NCBI GenBank assembly: GCA_030613505.1 | Contig: JAUWLW010000026.1 | Span: forward strand, 1 to 43,876 | DNA length: 43,876 nt | Direction: 5' to 3' | DNA from: Candidatus Zixiibacteriota bacterium | GTDB lineage: Bacteria > RBG-13-66-14 > B26-G2 > WVWN01 | Part shown: one piece after another, positions 35,681 to 43,808 of the stretch | Layout of the letters: each line of letters opens with the position of its first letter | Position numbering within the stretch: position 1 is the stretch's first letter | Made by a program: the position numbers and the translations under genes | Notes under the pieces: model-generated | What the model saw: only the letters and a program-made list of their open reading frames with translations | Database searches by the model: none | What the model was told of the DNA's origin: nothing

Positions 35681-37231
35681 TCAATCTCCCGCCCTCGGCG
35701 TCGCGCCCTCGCCGGCGCGGCCCGCCACGCGCTCGAATATTATGAGTTTATCCTTAAAGTGAACCGGCCGGTACCGCTCGAGGAGGGGCCGGACCTCCGC
35801 CAGAAACGGGTTCATGTCGTACGCGAAGACGTAGTCGGCGGCGGGACGCTCGGCCTCGACGTCGTATACGCGCAGGCCGGCGAACTTACCCAAGGACGGC
35901 GGCGACTCGACGCCGGGCGCGTACTTTATGGGGAAATGCGGCATATTGGCGCCGAAGTCGATTAAGTTACAACCGCCGTTCGAGACGACGTAATAAGCCA
36001 CCGCGTTACGTAAAACCTCGATGCGCCAGCTCCGCGCCCGGCGTTCTTTGATCAGCGGCAGCAGCGCCCCCCCGCGCGCCACGACGCAGCAACCCGAATT
36101 GAAGACCTTCAGCTTGGCGTTCTCGGCGGCGTAGTACCGGCCCAGAGGAATTAGATTGGCCACCGCCAAGGCGACGGCGACGCCGGCCGCGGGCCGCATC
36201 AACAAACGCGGCACGTTGAGGGCAAGCCACGGCGTAATTAATAAAAACAAGAATAACGCCATTCGCTCCGATATGCAAAATACGCCCGGTGGCGTCGTAC
36301 ACGGCGCGGCGAAGTAAATGACGACGAAGACGCCCGCCAAAGCGGCGAACGAATCCGAAGGCCGCAACCGGCGGCCGGAGCCGCGCAACCGTCCCGCGAT
36401 GGCCGCGGCCAAAAGAAGCAAGACCAGCGCCGTCACCGCCCATGCCACCGCCTCCTGCGCCGGCCCGAAGGAGACGAAGACCCGGCTCGAGAACAGCTCC
36501 CGCGCGAGCAAACCCAACGGATTGTAATCGTACTCGCGCCCCTTCGGCGTCGTAATTAAATAGTACGCCGGGAGGATATAGGACGGAGCGAGATACAAAG
36601 GCCCCCGCAGGAAACGCCTCCCTCCCGGCGCCGTGGCCGCCAGCCATAAACTCATGACCCAAATCGAAATAATGGCGGCTCCCGCCGCTATGAAATGGGT
36701 GAAATAACAGGCCGCCACCAAAAGGTTGAGGACCGCCCAGAAGCGCCAATCGGCCCTCTCGCGCCGCGACCAGAAGAAGGCCGTCGTCAACAAAAACGCC
36801 GGCAAACCCACCATGAAGTTGAAAAAGCCCATCTGGAAAGGGTACGAGGTCGCGGCCACCAAAAACAACAGGCCGAGCGCGGAAGCCCTCCCTGCCACCG
36901 CCTTCGTAAAATACCACGCCGCCGCGGCGAAGGCGATCACGTACAGGGACAGGAAAATCTTCTCGGCGACTAACGGCCGGAACGCCGCGAGCAGCGGCAC
37001 CGTCACGCCGTGGTAGGCCCAATAGGGCGCGGGCGTGAGGTTGAGCTCGTAATAATCAGTATAAAGGGAATCGCCGGCGAGCAAGGACTTGAGGACGACG
37101 GCCGTCGAGAGGTGCACCGGCCCGTCCTGCGTCGGGACGTACTTGAAGCCCCAGAAGAACGCGACGTAGGTCGCGGCGACCGCGACGTACGTAAAGAATA
37201 AGATTTTACCCCGATAACGCGACGGAAGCAT
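35681..37231 (-). CDS. Polytopic membrane protein, GT-C-like
   Basis: 516 aa with about eleven membrane segments and a soluble C-terminal domain from about residue 390 (FNSGCCVVARGGALLPLIKERR, YVFAYDMNPFLAEVRPLLERYRPVHF). The first outside loop contains VPTQDGPVHLSTAVVLKSLL; an acidic residue there is expected for GT-C glycosyltransferases. This specific group is not recognised, so the assignment is from layout and neighbours. Last gene of the histidine-kinase operon, 25 nt after the other GT-C gene. Confidence 0.7.
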   Translation of the reverse strand: MLPSRYRGKILFFTYVAVAATYVAFFWGFKYVPTQDGPVHLSTAVVLKSLLAGDSLYTDYYELNLTPAPYWAYHGVTVPLLAAFRPLVAEKIFLSLYVIAFAAAAWYFTKAVAGRASALGLLFLVAATSYPFQMGFFNFMVGLPAFLLTTAFFWSRRERADWRFWAVLNLLVAACYFTHFIAAGAAIISIWVMSLWLAATAPGGRRFLRGPLYLAPSYILPAYYLITTPKGREYDYNPLGLLARELFSSRVFVSFGPAQEAVAWAVTALVLLLLAAAIAGRLRGSGRRLRPSDSFAALAGVFVVIYFAAPCTTPPGVFCISERMALFLFLLITPWLALNVPRLLMRPAAGVAVALAVANLIPLGRYYAAENAKLKVFNSGCCVVARGGALLPLIKERRARSWRIEVLRNAVAYYVVSNGGCNLIDFGANMPHFPIKYAPGVESPPSLGKFAGLRVYDVEAERPAADYVFAYDMNPFLAEVRPLLERYRPVHFKDKLIIFERVAGRAGEGATPRAGD

Positions 37232-37256
37232 AACCCCTCACCCCCGACGGGTTTCG

Positions 37257-38981
37257 TCACTCCTCCAGCTTTTTATCCCACCCGGCGGGCTTCCACCCCG
37301 CCGGCTCCGCGGCCAGCCGGTAGATGTACACGTACTCGCCGGGCGATTCGACCTTCGCGACGAAATAGTACCGGCCCAGGTCGCGGCCCGCGCTGAGCGG
37401 CTGCAGGACGCCGGCTCCCGCGGCCGCGGCGAAATAACCGCCGGGGTCTCGGCCCGTGACGCTGTCGTAGCAAACGTACGTCACGCCGGCGCGCCGGGCG
37501 CGGGCCGTAAACAGCGCGAAGTCCGCGGTCCGAAAAGAAGCCGGCGGCCGTGCCGCGGGCCCCGCCGGGCCGAAGTAATAACCGAATAGGTACGGGTCCG
37601 CCGCGATTACTACGTCGTTGCGCCCGGCGGCGCGAGCCAGCCACAACGCCGCCTCCTTGACCGACGCCCGGTGGTACTTTATGGCCTCCCGTTCGTCGAC
37701 GTACGCGCGGAAGTTGCCGTCGGCGAACAACCCGATGGCGACCAGCGCCGCGGCCGCCAAAGCCCATCGGCGGGGCTCGAGCCGCGCGCCCGCCACTCCC
37801 CATGCCGCGCACGCCGCGAGGCCCGCCAGCGGCACCAGGCCCGCGAAAAATAGCGTCCCGGGCGACCCGCCGCGCCAGGTCGCGAGGCGCCACCCGAGCG
37901 CCGCGACAAAAGCGCCGCACGCGACGGCCGCCGCGGCGTACCACCACCTGCCCAAGCGCAACTTCCCCCCCGCGGCCCATAGAACCTTGCCCCCCTCCAA
38001 AAACGCCAACACTAATATGGGCCATACCGGGAATACGAAGCGCTGGAAACTAAAGGGGAAGACGACGTGCACCAACGTATAAACGACGGCGAAACCGAGA
38101 TACGCCCGTTCGCCGGGGCTGCCTCGCGCGGCGAGCTTTACGCAGCCGATGGCGGCGACGGCGGCGAATAAGGCCGTAACGACCCATGACCCGGGCCGCG
38201 CCGGCTCGTAAAAAGATGCCACGAGCGCGCGCGGGAAAGCCCACCCGCCCGTGCCCAGGGCCCAAATCTCCTCCACGTACGGATTTAGCAACCCGGTGCG
38301 CGCATAACCGACCAGCAGCCACGCACCCGCCGGCAAGACGGCCAGTAACGCGTAAAATATTAACCGCGGCCGGCGACGCCAGTGCAAGACGTCGCACAGC
38401 GCGACCAGCGGTATCAACGCCAACGCTTCATATCTTGTCGCGGCCGCCGCGCCGGCCCACAAATACGCCCACCCGCTCCCGCGCCCCGCCGTCGCTACCG
38501 CCGCGAGTATCAAGGCCACGTACGCCATCTCGCATAAGGGCAAAGCCGCCAACAACGGGAACTGCGACGACGTCGCTACCAACGCCACGGCCAACAGCGC
38601 CCACCGTCCGAGCCGCGGCCTGGTCCAATAATAGGCCAACGCCAAGACGGCGAGCGCCGCGAAGATATTGACGACGCTCGCCGCGGTAAGGAAGGGGTCG
38701 GGCCCGGGCGCGACGAGTCGCACCAGGGCCATCGCCGCCGGGTAGACGGGCGCGCGCTTGAACGACGCGGGAAGCTCGAGTTGCGCCAGGCTGACGGCGG
38801 CCGCCCGAAAAGACAAGAAATCCGGCGGCGGCGCCGCGAAGAAATTATAATTGCTCAACAAGAATACGAACGCGAAGACCAAGAGCGCGGCCACCAACGC
38901 CCTCTCGGTAGGGGCCGCCCCCCGGCCAAACCGCCCCCCGAAGGAGGCGGCGAAATCGCGCCCGCGCGTCAAAATCGGCAT
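37257..38981 (-). CDS. GT-C-like membrane glycosyltransferase
   Basis: 574 aa with about twelve membrane segments. The first outside loop has PPPDFLSFRAAAVSLAQLELPASFKRAPVYP; the Asp and the KRAPVYP phrase match the GT-C/ArnT style loop. ATRYEALALIPLVALC is also typical of the group. The C-terminal soluble part ends VYIYRLAAEPAGWKPAGWDKKLEE. The donor is probably a polyprenyl-linked sugar; the acceptor is unknown. It starts 4 nt after the F5/8C-like lipoprotein gene, in the histidine-kinase operon. Confidence 0.78.
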   Translation of the reverse strand: MPILTRGRDFAASFGGRFGRGAAPTERALVAALLVFAFVFLLSNYNFFAAPPPDFLSFRAAAVSLAQLELPASFKRAPVYPAAMALVRLVAPGPDPFLTAASVVNIFAALAVLALAYYWTRPRLGRWALLAVALVATSSQFPLLAALPLCEMAYVALILAAVATAGRGSGWAYLWAGAAAATRYEALALIPLVALCDVLHWRRRPRLIFYALLAVLPAGAWLLVGYARTGLLNPYVEEIWALGTGGWAFPRALVASFYEPARPGSWVVTALFAAVAAIGCVKLAARGSPGERAYLGFAVVYTLVHVVFPFSFQRFVFPVWPILVLAFLEGGKVLWAAGGKLRLGRWWYAAAAVACGAFVAALGWRLATWRGGSPGTLFFAGLVPLAGLAACAAWGVAGARLEPRRWALAAAALVAIGLFADGNFRAYVDEREAIKYHRASVKEAALWLARAAGRNDVVIAADPYLFGYYFGPAGPAARPPASFRTADFALFTARARRAGVTYVCYDSVTGRDPGGYFAAAAGAGVLQPLSAGRDLGRYYFVAKVESPGEYVYIYRLAAEPAGWKPAGWDKKLEE

Positions 38982-38985
38982 ATCG

Positions 38986-39513
38986 CTACTCGGCGTATTT
39001 GACTTCCAATTCGTAGATCGACCACCAGTAAGGAGCGGCCTTGTTCAATGTCACCAGCACGTGGCGCACCTCGCGCGGATGGTCGAAGTTTATGGTCGTA
39101 ACGCCTTTCTTCGTCGCGTCGGGCCCGCCCGCGGCGGCCTCCTCCCAATCGCTCCCGTCGCGCGATACCTCGACGACGAAGCCGCGCGGGAAGTCGTTGG
39201 GCACCGGCTTGGCGTTCAGCACCAGGCCCGCGACCTCGCGGGGACGGTCGAACCGCAGCTCGACGAAGAAACCGGGTTCCATATGCGCCACCGTCGTCCA
39301 CCGCGTCTCCATCGAGCCGTCGAACGCGAACGCGAGGTTATCCAACTTGAGCGCGTCGGGGTGCATCGGGACCTCGCCCAGGCTGTCGGCGATGAGCGTG
39401 AACTCCCCTTCGCCGGCGGGGGGCGCGCCGCAGGAAAACAAAAGCCCAAGCGCGAGCGCGGCCAAGAGTGCCGACGCGCCCCAAGCGGCGATAGTCCGTT
39501 TCCGTATCCGCAT
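38986..39513 (-). CDS. Lipoprotein with F5/8C (discoidin-like) domain
   Basis: 175 aa. The signal peptide ends in LLFSC (Cys28). The mature part is one galactose-binding-like sandwich: AFDGSMETRWTTVAHMEPGFFVELRFDRPREVAGLVL, then FVVEVSRDGSDWEEAA and HPREVRHVLVTLNKAAPYWWSIYELEVKYAE. This is typical of F5/8 type C domains, which bind sugars or membranes. Its ATG directly follows the stop of the kinase gene (TAG-ATG), so the two are coupled. It may sense or bind a surface glycan for the kinase; this is inference. Confidence 0.82.
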   Translation of the reverse strand: MRIRKRTIAAWGASALLAALALGLLFSCGAPPAGEGEFTLIADSLGEVPMHPDALKLDNLAFAFDGSMETRWTTVAHMEPGFFVELRFDRPREVAGLVLNAKPVPNDFPRGFVVEVSRDGSDWEEAAAGGPDATKKGVTTINFDHPREVRHVLVTLNKAAPYWWSIYELEVKYAE

Positions 39514-40812
39514 CTAACTTTCTCCCCTTTTCCGCGACCTTCGCGGCACGTGGGCGGTGAAGGTAGACCCCTTGCCCGGCTCGCTGCGAACCTCGAGCCG
39601 GCCGTGATGAACCTCTTCCACGATCCGCTTCACGAGGGAAAGGCCCAAACCCCACCCTTTCTCTTTGGTGCTGTATCCGGGCGTGAATATCAGACCCATC
39701 TCCGCCGGGTCTATGCCGACGCCGTTGTCGGTTACGGCTACGGCGACGGAGTCTTTATCCTCCCGTACCTCTACGACGATGCGGCCCTGCCCGGGCGGCA
39801 GGCCCTTGGTCGCGTCGACGGCGTTTTTGACGAAGTTCTCCACCACCCACTCCATCAAGATGAGACTATGGGGGACCAGCACCTTCGCGGGCGTTACGGC
39901 CTCGAACGTTATCTCGGCCTGGGCCGGCGAGCGGCGTCGACCGTACGCCAGCGCCCGCTCCACCAACGGCACGACGTCGCCCTCCGGCAATCGCACCGGA
40001 GCGCCTATCTCCTGGAAGCGAGCGGCCACCTTCCCGAGGCGCTTAATGTCCTCGGCCATCTCGTCAATGGGCTCGCGCAGCGCTTCGTCGTCGCCCGCCC
40101 GCTCGCGCAGGTGCTCGAGCCAGCCGATGAGGGAAGTGACTGGGGTCCCGAGCTGGTGCGCCGTCTCGCGCGCCATCCCGGCCCAGATGGCCTGCTGCTC
40201 GGTCCTCTTCAGCCGCCGGTAGGCCAACGCGCCCGTAAAGGCGAACGCGACGATGAGGACCAGCTCCAACGCCGGCACCCAGTACAGCAGGCGGATGGTC
40301 CGCGGCTCGCCGTAGTGGAACCGGCCGAAGAGGCGGTCCGCGGGCCGGCCGGTGTCGGCGTCGACCTCGTAGCGGATTATAGGTATGGGGTCGTTGCGGC
40401 GGTCGAGGTCGGCGGCGAAGCCCTTGACGAGCTCGAGGTTCTCGTCCGGGTCGGCCCCCAGCCGCTCGTTGAAGCCGGGCCACCACACCTGGGGCGTTCC
40501 CCGGGCGTCGGTGGCGACGGTGGGGAAATTCATCGTGCCGCCGATATCCTGCGCCAGCAGGATGATGACTTCCTCCATCCCCGGGTCCTGGAGGTCGGAG
40601 GCCAAGAGCGTTTGGAAGGTGGCGTAGGCGTTGCTGGTGACGCGGAACTCGCGCCGCAGCCGGCCTATGACGAAGAGCGTGTGGAGGATGAGGACGACGG
40701 CGACGAGGGACAGCGCCACGACGAAGTAAACCTCGACGAAACGCCGGCGCCTTCTGAGCGCCAGCACGTTCTCCCGCACGTACGGGCTCCGGTCTTTCTT
40801 GCGAACCGCCAT
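39514..40812 (-). CDS. Sensor histidine kinase
   Basis: 432 aa inner-membrane kinase. Membrane segments at about 28-50 and 180-199 flank a 130-residue outside sensor domain. Then come the phosphoacceptor box ARETAHQLGTPVTSL (His219), N box VENFVKNAVDAT, G1 DNGVGID, F-like IFTPGYSTKEKG and G2 WGLGLSLVKRI. All the catalytic parts look intact. HQLGTP instead of HELRTP places it in the HPK4-type group. No response regulator gene is adjacent. First gene of an operon with a sugar-binding-like lipoprotein and two GT-C-like proteins. Confidence 0.92.
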   Translation of the reverse strand: MAVRKKDRSPYVRENVLALRRRRRFVEVYFVVALSLVAVVLILHTLFVIGRLRREFRVTSNAYATFQTLLASDLQDPGMEEVIILLAQDIGGTMNFPTVATDARGTPQVWWPGFNERLGADPDENLELVKGFAADLDRRNDPIPIIRYEVDADTGRPADRLFGRFHYGEPRTIRLLYWVPALELVLIVAFAFTGALAYRRLKRTEQQAIWAGMARETAHQLGTPVTSLIGWLEHLRERAGDDEALREPIDEMAEDIKRLGKVAARFQEIGAPVRLPEGDVVPLVERALAYGRRRSPAQAEITFEAVTPAKVLVPHSLILMEWVVENFVKNAVDATKGLPPGQGRIVVEVREDKDSVAVAVTDNGVGIDPAEMGLIFTPGYSTKEKGWGLGLSLVKRIVEEVHHGRLEVRSEPGKGSTFTAHVPRRSRKRGES

Positions 40813-40832
40813 AGGCTTTTAAACTTGTAAAA

Positions 40833-40861
40833 AATATAACACGCGCGGAGCTATAAATCAA
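40833..40861 (-). promoter_or_regulatory. Promoter of the histidine-kinase operon
   Basis: On the minus strand TTGATT (40861-40856), a 17-nt spacer and TATATT (40838-40833). It lies back to back with the tRNA-Ala promoter. Confidence 0.7.
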
Positions 40862-40889
40862 CGGCGGCCGGGGGGCCGCGCCTTTCCCC

Positions 40890-40918
40890 TTGACTTAGGC
40901 CGCGATTTCGTCTATCAT
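40890..40918 (+). promoter_or_regulatory. Promoter of tRNA-Ala
   Basis: TTGACT (40890-40895), a 17-nt spacer and TATCAT (40913-40918), about 11 nt before the tRNA 5' end. Confidence 0.75.
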
Positions 40919-40929
40919 TCACGAACCGC

Positions 40930-41002
40930 GGGGGTGTGGCGCAGCTGGAAGCGCGTCTGCATGGCATGCAGAAGGTCAGGGGTTCGAATCCCCTCACCTC
41001 CA
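40930..41002 (+). tRNA. tRNA-Ala (anticodon GGC)
   Basis: 73 nt with a complete cloverleaf. Acceptor arms are GGGGGTG and CACCTCC. The anticodon stem TCTGC/GCAGA has loop ATGGCAT, giving anticodon GGC. The T arm is AGGGG-TTCGAAT-CCCCT. The acceptor carries the G3-U70 pair that marks alanine tRNAs. The 3' CCA is not encoded. It has its own promoter and is followed by a terminator at 41020. Confidence 0.96.
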
Positions 41003-41019
41003 AAAGGAAACAGCCTTAC

Positions 41020-41043
41020 GGCCGGCCGCTTCGGCCGGCCTTT
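41020..41043 (+). terminator. Terminator after tRNA-Ala
   Basis: 9-bp stem GGCCGGCCG/CGGCCGGCC (41020-41028 with 41032-41040), then TTT. It leaves just room for the ribosome site of clpP. Confidence 0.65.
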
Positions 41044-41059
41044 ACGCCGGAGGTAAGCC

Positions 41060-41668
41060 GTGACCCTCATTCCATGGGTAGTCGAACAGACGGCCCGGGG
41101 CGAGCGCCAGTACGACATCTACTCCCGCCTCCTCAAGGACCACGTCATCTTCATCGGCGCGCCCGTCGACGACGACGTCGCCAACCTCGTCATCGCGCAA
41201 CTTCTCTACCTGGAGAAGGAGGACCCGGAGCGCGACGTCCTGCTGTACATAAACTCGCCCGGCGGCGCGGTATCGGCGGGCTTCGCCATCTACGACACGA
41301 TGCAGTTTATCCGCTCCGACGTCGCGACGTACTGCCTGGGTATGGCCGCCAGCATGGCCGCGGTCATCCTCGCCGCCGGCACCAAAGGCAAACGCTTCGC
41401 CCTCCCCAACTCGACCATTCTCCTCCACCAGCTCGCCGGCGGCTTCAAGGGCCAGGCCTCCGATATCGACATACACGCCAAAGAAATTCTGCGGCTCAAA
41501 CAGCTGCTCAACGATATCCTCGCCAAGCACACGGGCCAGGACCTCGCCACCGTCGAGCGCGATACGGACCGCGACTACTTCATGACGCCCGAAGAGGCTG
41601 TCGCGTACGGCATCATCGACGAGGTCGTAAAGAGCCGCGCCAAAATGTTAAAGGACGAAAAAAAGTAG
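41060..41668 (+). CDS. clpP: ATP-dependent Clp protease, proteolytic subunit
   Basis: 202 aa. It forms the double-ring serine protease chamber that works with ClpX or ClpA. The catalytic triad is complete: Ser98 in GMAASMA, His123 in LLHQLAGG, Asp172 in DRDYFM. Other landmarks are [34 protein letters not shown] and the handle region [26 protein letters not shown] replaces the usual HQPxGG. GTG start with GGAGG 6 nt upstream. No clpX or tig gene is beside it, which differs from the common tig-clpP-clpX order. Confidence 0.95.
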   Translation: MTLIPWVVEQTARGERQYDIYSRLLKDHVIFIGAPVDDDVANLVIAQLLYLEKEDPERDVLLYINSPGGAVSAGFAIYDTMQFIRSDVATYCLGMAASMAAVILAAGTKGKRFALPNSTILLHQLAGGFKGQASDIDIHAKEILRLKQLLNDILAKHTGQDLATVERDTDRDYFMTPEEAVAYGIIDEVVKSRAKMLKDEKK

Positions 41669-41683
41669 AGGCCGCAACCGGCC

Positions 41684-41713
41684 CAAAAAAACCGGCGCAA
41701 GCCGGTTTTTTTA
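41684..41713. terminator. Terminator after clpP
   Basis: Seven A residues, ACCGGC, loop GCAA, GCCGGT and seven T residues. The A and T runs extend the stem to about 12 bp and make it usable on both strands. Confidence 0.85.
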
Positions 41714-41726
41714 TTCGCGGCCCGGG

Positions 41727-41755
41727 TTGTTACCGGCGGCTTAATATTTTATACT
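41727..41755 (+). promoter_or_regulatory. Promoter of the GT-C/TPR gene
   Basis: TTGTTA (41727-41732), a 17-nt spacer and TATACT (41750-41755). The start point near 41762 is 3 nt before the GTG, so the message would be leaderless. Confidence 0.6.
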
Positions 41756-41764
41756 CGACGCGTC

Positions 41765-43669
41765 GTGAAAGCTGCGCTGCGTCGATACCTGCCCCTGGCC
41801 GCGGTGGTCGCGGCCGCGCTCGCCGTCCGGCTGCTCTACTTCGTCGGAATCTGCGACTTCCCGCTCTTCTACGCCGCGACCGGCGATACGGTGGAATACG
41901 CCCGCCGGGCGCAAACCATTTTGGCGGGCGAGCTCCTGGGCCGCGGCGTCTACTTCCACTCCAGCCCGGCGTACCCGTACTTCATCGCGGCCGTCAAGGC
42001 CGTCACGCGGGGGGGCTTCGCCGACTTCCGCGTCGTAGCGTTCCTCCAGCTGCTGGCATCCGTCGCGACCGCGGCGCTTGTCTTCCTGCTCGGCAAGCGG
42101 CTGGCCGGTACGGCGGCCGGCGTCGTCGCGGGCCTCGTCTACGCGCTATCGCCCGCGGCCGTCTTCTACGACGGCGAGCTCCTCATGGATTTTTTATTGC
42201 CGGCGGTCCTCGCGGGAGTGGCGCTGCTGGCGTCGACGACGCGTTGGTCGCCGGGCCGCGCGGCCGCCGCGGGCGCGCTGATAGCCGTGGGCGCATTGGC
42301 CCGGCCCAACTACCTGCTGCTCCTGCTGCCGGCGGCGCTGGTCATATGGTTCCTGGCGGAGGGGACGTCCCGCCTCGCGCGGGGCAAGTACGTCGCCGCG
42401 CTCGTCGCCGCCGCCGCGCTGGTGGTCGCCCCCTGCGCCGTCCGCAACTACGTCGTGGGGCGCGACGTCGTCCTCATCTCCTCCAACGGCGGCGTCAACC
42501 TCTTCATCGGCAACAACCCCCAGGCCAACGGGACGTTCAAGGCGCCCGGGCCCTGGCCCGCGCACCTAGAGGCGTCGTCCACCGCGTACGCGGAGGAGAA
42601 GCTGGGCCGGCCGCTCAAGCCGTCCGAGGTGTCGGCGTTCTTCACCCGCGAGGCCGCGACGTACGTCGTCACGCAGCCGGGGGATTATTTGACGAAAGTA
42701 GGCCGGCGCCTCCGCCTCGTCGCCGGCGCGTACGAGATCCCGAACCACATGGACTTCAACTTCTTCAGGCCGCGGAGCGGGGTGTTGAAAATCTTGCCCT
42801 TCACGTGGGGCATAATATTCCCGTGGGCGCTGGCGGGCGCCGTACTGGCGGCGTCGCGGCGCAAGTTCCGGCCGACGCTGGCGTTGGCCGTCGTATACCT
42901 CGGTTCGCTCGCCACGCTATTCTTCGTAACGGGGCGGTACCGGTTCCCGGCCTTTCCGCTGCTGGCGGTCTTCGCCGCGGTAGGCGTCGTGGGTCTCGTC
43001 GAGGCGGCCCGGAGCCGGACGAAGTGGAAGATCGCCGTGGGCGCGGCGGTAGTAATCGCCGGCTACGTCGCGGCCTATTGGCCGCCCCCCGCCAACGTCA
43101 AGATATCCGAAGCGTACTCCCACCATCATCTCGGCGGCGCGTACGCGTCATTGGGGGACGACCGCGCCGCGGCCAAAGCGTACGAGAAGGCCGTCGCCGT
43201 CGCGCCGGAGGACGCCTTCTCGTGGAACAACCTCGGCCTGGCCTATATAAGATTGAATAACGTACCCGCCGCCGAGCGCGCGCTGGACCAGGCGCTCAAA
43301 CTTACCCCCGACAACCCGGACACGTTGAACAGCTACGGCACGCTACTCTTATACCAAGACCGATACGCGGAGGCCGAGCGCTTCATAGGCGGCGCGCTGG
43401 CGCGCGACCCGGACAACGTACCGGCGCTGGTCAACTACGGCATCGTCCTACTGGCGCGGCGCGACGGCGACGGCGCGCTCCGCACGCTCGAGCGGGCGGC
43501 GGCGCTCAACCCCGGTTACGCGAACGCGTACTTCAACATGGCGTTGGTGTACGAGGTGCGAGGCGACTTAGCCGCCGCCGCCGCGGCCTACCGCCGGGGC
43601 CTGGAGTTCGCTCCCGGCAACGCCGAGGCCCGCCGGCGCCTAGCCGCCATAACGGGCCGCGGGCCCTAG
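41765..43669 (+). CDS. GT-C membrane glycosyltransferase with C-terminal TPR repeats
   Basis: 634 aa, GTG start without a ribosome site but directly downstream of a promoter. The first outside loop has ATGDTVEYARRAQTIL followed by HSSPAYPYFIAAV, the acidic and SxPxYP phrases of ArnT/PMT-like enzymes. About ten membrane segments run to residue 440. Then come four or five TPR repeats: SHHHLGGAYASLGDDRAAAKAYEKAVAVAPEDAFSWNNLGLAYIRLNNVPAAERALDQAL and on to the end. The layout resembles Tmtc-like and O-mannosyl transferases, where TPRs bind protein acceptors. Protein glycosylation outside the membrane is therefore possible; this is inference. Confidence 0.82.
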   Translation: MKAALRRYLPLAAVVAAALAVRLLYFVGICDFPLFYAATGDTVEYARRAQTILAGELLGRGVYFHSSPAYPYFIAAVKAVTRGGFADFRVVAFLQLLASVATAALVFLLGKRLAGTAAGVVAGLVYALSPAAVFYDGELLMDFLLPAVLAGVALLASTTRWSPGRAAAAGALIAVGALARPNYLLLLLPAALVIWFLAEGTSRLARGKYVAALVAAAALVVAPCAVRNYVVGRDVVLISSNGGVNLFIGNNPQANGTFKAPGPWPAHLEASSTAYAEEKLGRPLKPSEVSAFFTREAATYVVTQPGDYLTKVGRRLRLVAGAYEIPNHMDFNFFRPRSGVLKILPFTWGIIFPWALAGAVLAASRRKFRPTLALAVVYLGSLATLFFVTGRYRFPAFPLLAVFAAVGVVGLVEAARSRTKWKIAVGAAVVIAGYVAAYWPPPANVKISEAYSHHHLGGAYASLGDDRAAAKAYEKAVAVAPEDAFSWNNLGLAYIRLNNVPAAERALDQALKLTPDNPDTLNSYGTLLLYQDRYAEAERFIGGALARDPDNVPALVNYGIVLLARRDGDGALRTLERAAALNPGYANAYFNMALVYEVRGDLAAAAAAYRRGLEFAPGNAEARRRLAAITGRGP

Positions 43670-43736
43670 ACCCGGGGCAAAAAACGAAAAGCCGCCCGCG
43701 GCGGAGGCGAGAGGACCGCAACGGCGCGTAAAAAAC

Positions 43737-43765
43737 TTGTGATTTTCATAACGATATTCTATACT
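43737..43765 (+). promoter_or_regulatory. Promoter of the aminotransferase gene
   Basis: TTGTGA (43737-43742), a 17-nt spacer and TATACT (43760-43765), 44 nt before the ATG. Confidence 0.6.
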
Positions 43766-43808
43766 TGCCGTCCGGCAACCCGCCGAAGGTCAACCGAGGT
43801 TACCAGCC

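Noticed and set aside
38851-40830. 659-codon plus-strand open frame opposite the histidine-kinase operon
   Set aside because: It is antisense to three well-supported genes. Long antisense frames are expected in GC-rich DNA, and its protein has no family pattern. The same applies to 32052-33782 and 18257-19231.
40936-43260. 774-codon plus-strand frame
   Set aside because: It runs through tRNA-Ala, clpP and the GT-C/TPR gene in a shifted frame and gives Arg/Gly-rich nonsense.
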